38,799 nucleotides of DNA from Actinomycetes bacterium (GTDB taxonomy: Bacteria > Actinomycetota > Acidimicrobiia > Acidimicrobiales > Bog-793). A program made the position numbers and the translations under genes. The notes beneath the pieces were generated by a model. It saw only the letters and a list, made by a program, of their open reading frames with translations. It made no database searches and was not told where the DNA came from. Positions 35,254 to 38,799 of this stretch are shown in pieces. The first letter of the stretch is position 1, and each line of letters begins with the position of its first letter. The stretch is taken from assembly GCA_021796535.1 (NCBI GenBank), contig JAKABW010000017.1, positions 1 through 38,799 on the forward strand, read 5' to 3'.

Positions 35254-35943
35254 TTAACGAAGATGGCTGGAATAAACCAAGTAGTGGAGAGGCGCATATA
35301 TTCTTACCGCTTTCCACGGACCAAAGTATGTAGCGGAATGGTTTGCTCCCTGACGATCCAAAACAGCCACAGGCAAGGGCGTTTTGACGTTAGACAGGTA
35401 CACAGTTTGTTTTATGGCGCTTCCCGGCACCAGTCCTGTCAACGGAATAACTTTTTGGCGGTTAAAAGTAGTGGCTTTCTCTTTGGTTACTTTGCCGTTC
35501 ATTTGCAATTCGGTAATTACGGAAGACATCGACATGGCGGCAATAACCTGAGTGTATTGGGAAAATGTTTTTGGCAGATAAATCCACCTATTGACTAAGT
35601 GCTTGGTACTGTTTAGATTCAATTTTAACAAATTATGTAAAGCAACTGCATTGGTGTTCAGTATAAATACTTTATTATTTACAAATCTTATGTACATTTT
35701 GTCTATTGTAATTTTATTTTCGGTATACACTATGGATTCTTCCCCCGATGACTTATTTGCCTGAGTCGTAATAGTTTCTCGCAGGGTAGGAGTGTTAATA
35801 AAAGATTTCCAATGTACTCCCGGCATGATACTAGCGTGCCCCAGTGCTATAGACAGCAACGCTATAGGAATATTTACCATATGAGAATTTTGTAAATCAA
35901 GCATGTTGCGGCGATAAACATGAAGGAAATTGTCTGAAGTCAT
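35254..35943 (-). CDS. Hypothetical AT-rich protein, possibly exported
   Basis: I do not recognise this 229-residue protein. A modest hydrophobic stretch at residues 24-40 (IPIALLSIALGH) could be a weak signal or membrane segment. The rest is a beta-rich looking chain with NRWIYLPKTFSQYTQ, and a C-terminal part reading GLVPGSAIKQTVYL and YFGPWKAVRIYAP. The general pattern, a WIYLP line followed by a late conserved PLPV segment, recalls mycobacterial LppX/LprG-like cell-surface proteins, but that is only a resemblance. The gene and its upstream region (35600-36010) are clearly more AT-rich than the glycolytic genes. It converges with the solute-binding protein gene, which ends 13 bases away. 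Confidence 0.6.
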   Translation of the reverse strand: MTSDNFLHVYRRNMLDLQNSHMVNIPIALLSIALGHASIMPGVHWKSFINTPTLRETITTQANKSSGEESIVYTENKITIDKMYIRFVNNKVFILNTNAVALHNLLKLNLNSTKHLVNRWIYLPKTFSQYTQVIAAMSMSSVITELQMNGKVTKEKATTFNRQKVIPLTGLVPGSAIKQTVYLSNVKTPLPVAVLDRQGANHSATYFGPWKAVRIYAPLHYLVYSSHLR

Positions 35944-36148
35944 TTATCTATCTAAACATATCTATCGCAAAAATCTATTAGTATATTTCATAAAATTTAT
36001 TAAAATCACATTTTGTGCCAGGCCACAAGGCAGTGGTATCCGGTTGACTGCCACAGTCTTGACAGGGTTCCGTGAAAGAAGCCAAAAAGATTTGCCGACT
36101 TTGTTTTAGCCGTTGCGTCTCCTCGGATATCTCGGTGTGATTAATCGG

Positions 36149-37024
36149 TTAAATGGCACTATAGTAGTCCGTTTCCTCGCTGCCTGCTTTACTCCTCAGA
36201 CGATTTTTGGTTATTTCAATGGCGGTTTCACTTTTATCGATAAGAATGAATTTTCTGTTTAATTCTTTCGCTGCCACACCCAGTGTGCCGCTCCCACAAA
36301 AAAAATCCATAACCCAATCATTTTCGTTGCTACTGGCTTGAAGTATGCGCCTGAGAATGCCTATCGGCTTCTGAGTGGCATATCCGGTCTTTTCTTTACC
36401 GGTGGGGGAAACAATGGTATGCCACCATACGTCGGTGGGCAATTTTCCATTACTGGCTTTTTCCTTTGACACAAGTCCGGGAGCCATATATGGCTCACGA
36501 TCAATCAATTCCGAATTGAATATGTATTTGGAAGGGTTTTTGACGTAAACCAAAATATTATCGTGTTTCGGAGGCCATTTTCTTTTTGTTTTACCGCCGT
36601 AATCGTATGCCCAGATAATTTCGTTTAAAAAACATTCCCGACCAAAAATAGAATCAAGAAAAACTTTGGCATAGTGTACTTCCCTGTAATCGAGATGTAA
36701 ATAAAGCGTGCCGGTATCAGACAAAAGGCGCCACGCTTCCGCCAGCCGCGGTTCCAAGAACGCCCAGTAATCTAAAAATACATCATCGTACTGCGTAGCA
36801 GAACTTCTGATCGTTTCATAGCGCATACCCTGAAAGCCCACCCGTGAGCCATTGGGAGACCTGACAGTTTTAACAGAGGTTCTCTTTTGAACGCGTCCTG
36901 TATTAAATGGAGGATCAATGTAAATTAATTGTAAGGAGTGGTCCGGAAAAAACTTCAGTGCATTTAAATTATCACCCAAAATAATAAGATTGGGACCTTC
37001 CGAATTCCATTGAATTTCTTTCAT
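36149..37024 (-). CDS. Orphan beta-class N4/N6 DNA methyltransferase
   Basis: This 291-residue DNA methyltransferase of the N6_N4_Mtase family modifies adenine (N6) or cytosine (N4) in a specific sequence. The catalytic motif IV is DPPF at 37-40, followed by NTG. The SAM motif I DFFCGSGTLG lies late at about 240-249, so the order IV-then-I marks the beta class. QKPIGIL precedes motif I. The insert between them (about 45-220), including GGKTKRKWPPKHDN, probably forms the target-recognition part. No restriction endonuclease is adjacent, so it looks like a solitary methyltransferase. There is no clear Shine-Dalgarno sequence. It may be acquired together with the AT-rich neighbour. Confidence 0.88.
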   Translation of the reverse strand: MKEIQWNSEGPNLIILGDNLNALKFFPDHSLQLIYIDPPFNTGRVQKRTSVKTVRSPNGSRVGFQGMRYETIRSSATQYDDVFLDYWAFLEPRLAEAWRLLSDTGTLYLHLDYREVHYAKVFLDSIFGRECFLNEIIWAYDYGGKTKRKWPPKHDNILVYVKNPSKYIFNSELIDREPYMAPGLVSKEKASNGKLPTDVWWHTIVSPTGKEKTGYATQKPIGILRRILQASSNENDWVMDFFCGSGTLGVAAKELNRKFILIDKSETAIEITKNRLRSKAGSEETDYYSAI

Positions 37025-37323
37025 GGCAAAGATTTTATTACCTGACTTTGACGGCGATAAACCCTATATAAAGATTTATTCCGTATTCTTTCTTGTGTAC
37101 GGACGTTTTGATGTTCAACAGCTAAAAAGATTTCACCGATTTACACAACTAATTTAATGGTGCCTGATTTGGTCTCAACGACTCCCCAAGTTTGCCACAA
37201 AAATGCACCGCGTGTACTTTAGAAAAACCATATATAGATTTAAATTCTTATTCCGCCACACATAAAAAGGGCCCAGCCGGTTTTACCCGGCTGAGCCCTT
37301 TTTTGGTAATTTACTGAGCTACG
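37025..37323. other. Intergenic region between DNA methyltransferase and glycoside hydrolase
   Basis: No gene is visible in these 299 bases. The part next to the methyltransferase may hold its promoter. Both flanking genes are on the minus strand. The segment contains AAAAAGATTT (37122-37131), which also occurs in the methyltransferase downstream gap (36087-36096), but not as a longer repeat. The strong terminator at 37264-37304 ends it. Confidence 0.6.
37264..37304 (-). terminator. Strong bidirectional intrinsic terminator
   Basis: AAAGGGCCCAGCCGG and CCGGCTGAGCCCTTT form a GC-rich stem of about 15 bp with one mismatch (C/A) and a short loop around TTTTA. T-runs flank both sides. It lies 20 bases downstream of the glycoside hydrolase stop and should end that transcript. 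By symmetry it can also stop plus-strand transcription. Confidence 0.9.
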
Positions 37324-38799
37324 TCAGCTTATTACATATGTGGTGACTGAGCCTGCGGGAATGCTGGCAGTAAAGCTGCCTCCGCTGACTGAAATCGTGG
37401 GCTGCTGAGCAACATTTTCGTTTGAATCTGTTGTGTACGGTACGGCAGTGGTGGCAGAAGATGATCCGAGGTTGATACCGACTGTCGTGGAGTTTCCTCC
37501 GTTGTTGATGACGACCACTATTGTCTCACTTCCGTTGGAACTGAGATAGGCACTGGAGAGAAGGTTCTGACTTTGACCTGTCAAAGTATCGCCTATTCTC
37601 GTGGCACCGGGTCTTATAAACCTGGAGAAGTTGGCAAATGCCCACAACCTGCCTGAGACTTGGTATCCTGAACTCGGTATATTGATGAGGCTTTCGTTAC
37701 CGCCATCAAGGTTGCTTGCTCCCCACCAATAGAGGAAACCGCTGACATTGGCATTGACAATAGCCGTTTCTATGTTATTGGCCCAGGCAAGTCCGGATGC
37801 AGTGCTTCCGTCGTTCCATGCGGGATCCCATGACTGGAATGTTGACCACTCTGTCTCCCATACCGGTCTGCCTTGTGAAGCTACCGGTACGGTAGGCTGT
37901 GATGCATATCCGTGGCCGGTGAGAAGACCTACGTAATTGGCTCCCGAAGAACCCAATATCGTGCTGGCCCAACTTACTTCATCCAGCCATCCTTCTGCGT
38001 CACAGCAAGCAACCTGCGTGCTGAGACCAGCGGCAGAGAGAGCCTTGCCGAGGTAAGGAATGAAGTTTGCCATTTGTGCGGCAGTCATTTCCATACCCGC
38101 GTAAGAAGGCGTGTACTCCGGCTCATTGACAAAGTCAATGTACTTGAGAGGAAGACCGGCCTGAGCAAAGTCAGAAGCCTGTCCGGCCAAGTAGGAAGCG
38201 TAAGCCGCTCTCTGGTCTCCGTTGCTGCAAGTTGCAGCACCGGGTGCACCACAGAGGTCTCCTCCTCCGTTGATTGAGCCATTGGTCTTCATGCTGGCAG
38301 GAGCACTCCATGAGTCGGCATAGAAAGTACTGACTCCGTAGGACTTGGCCTTGAGGCCCAGCCATACCTGACCGTTGGATGAGTTTGTGCCGGAACCGGC
38401 TCCTCCCAAACCAAAGCGGAGTATATCAAGTCCGGCGCCCGAAGTCGGAGAGAACAGCAAGTTCAGCACTGCCTGCTGTTCCGTAGTCGGCAGAAAAGCT
38501 ATGGCTTCTGCCTGCCCGAAGGCTTGTGAGAATCCAAACCCGTCTATGGTCTGATATTTTGTCCCGGAACTGACGGCTATGTTGGCAGCTGCATTTGTGG
38601 TAATGGGAGGCTGCGTGACGGTTGTCGTGGGAGCAGCCGTCGTCGTGGGAGCGGACGTGGTGTTGACGGGGGCAGTTGTCGTGACAGGGGCAGCCGTTGT
38701 TGTGGGTGTACCCGAGTTGGATGTGGAACCACAGGGCTGGCCGTTCAGGGTAAATGAGGTAGCGGGTGAAATGGTACCCGTGTCAGTGCCCTGGAAACC
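37324..38799 (-). CDS. Modular CBM2-linker-GH30 glycoside hydrolase (5' end missing)
   Basis: The frame is open to the window edge, so 491 C-terminal residues are seen. They begin with the end of a CBM2 cellulose/xylan-binding module (FGFQG-like GFQGTDTG, SFTLNGQPCG). A Pro/Thr linker of about 40 residues (PTTTAAPVTTTAP) follows. Then comes a GH30 catalytic domain starting IDGFGFSQAFG, with RFGLGGAGSG. Its likely acid/base is Glu226 in NEPEY, and the nucleophile is Glu317 in WETEWS (numbering from the visible start). A C-terminal beta-sandwich contains FSRFIRPGATRI. GH30 enzymes cut glucuronoxylan or beta-1,6-glucan. The protein is surely secreted. An internal GTG at 38469 is not a real start. 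Confidence 0.9.
   Translation of the reverse strand, partial: GFQGTDTGTISPATSFTLNGQPCGSTSNSGTPTTTAAPVTTTAPVNTTSAPTTTAAPTTTVTQPPITTNAAANIAVSSGTKYQTIDGFGFSQAFGQAEAIAFLPTTEQQAVLNLLFSPTSGAGLDILRFGLGGAGSGTNSSNGQVWLGLKAKSYGVSTFYADSWSAPASMKTNGSINGGGDLCGAPGAATCSNGDQRAAYASYLAGQASDFAQAGLPLKYIDFVNEPEYTPSYAGMEMTAAQMANFIPYLGKALSAAGLSTQVACCDAEGWLDEVSWASTILGSSGANYVGLLTGHGYASQPTVPVASQGRPVWETEWSTFQSWDPAWNDGSTASGLAWANNIETAIVNANVSGFLYWWGASNLDGGNESLINIPSSGYQVSGRLWAFANFSRFIRPGATRIGDTLTGQSQNLLSSAYLSSNGSETIVVVINNGGNSTTVGINLGSSSATTAVPYTTDSNENVAQQPTISVSGGSFTASIPAGSVTTYVIS

Noticed and set aside
38469-38469. GTG at 38469 as the start of the GH30 gene
   Set aside because: The frame continues without stops to the window end and encodes the start of the GH30 domain, a Pro/Thr linker and a CBM2 end, so the gene is 5'-truncated by the window.
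35254-38799. Restriction-modification or defence island
   Set aside because: Only an orphan methyltransferase is present. No endonuclease, helicase or other defence partner is visible in the window.

Overview
The window is a gene-dense chromosomal segment of moderate GC content. It most likely comes from an actinobacterium, and the family content suggests the class Acidimicrobiia or a close relative. The main evidence is gene order: rimO-pgsA-cinA, and uvrC-(methyltransferase)-rapZ-yvcK followed by gap-pgk-tpi-secG, are actinobacterial arrangements. Further support comes from the RapZ P-loop reading GLSGAGRSS, a PH protein with a SHOCT tail, a TgpA/DUF58/MoxR cluster, and frequent GTG and TTG starts. 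The standard genetic code is used. The taxonomic call is an inference from order and sequence style, not from a marker search.

Left part (1-11,000). The 3' half of a tRNA opens the window. A minus-strand block follows: moxR, DUF58, a transglutaminase membrane protein and a cation/Ca2+ exchanger. Next are a divergent guanylate kinase (minus), a kinase-like phosphotransferase (plus), cobO (minus), an AT-rich gap with inverted repeats, a lysine/proline-rich protein and a UvrD-family helicase (both minus).

Middle (11,000-20,100), all plus strand. An alpha/beta hydrolase is followed by a 26-codon bridging ORF, a MurF-like ligase with an N-terminal membrane domain, ddl, a PH/SHOCT membrane protein, rimO, pgsA and cinA. 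A fluoride riboswitch then precedes two adjacent crcB (Fluc) genes. MurF and Ddl together suggest a D-Ala-D-Ala peptidoglycan module.

Right-middle (20,100-35,250). uvrA and uvrC flank a minus-strand nadA. After uvrC come a SAM methyltransferase, rapZ and yvcK. A 633-base gap lies where whiA would normally be, and it contains a tandem 22-23 base repeat. The glycolytic block gap-pgk-tpi follows, then secG and a secreted family-5 solute-binding protein.

Right end (35,250-38,799), minus strand. This part looks more accessory. It holds an AT-rich hypothetical exported-type protein, an orphan beta-class DNA methyltransferase, a strong bidirectional terminator, and the 3' part of a modular CBM2-linker-GH30 glycoside hydrolase that runs off the window.

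I found no CRISPR array, intact transposase, prophage or recognisable defence island. The least-explained points are the membrane-anchored Mur ligase, the whiA-less gap with tandem repeats, the dual-CrcB fluoride switch with a possible SD/anti-SD pairing, and the accessory block at the right edge.
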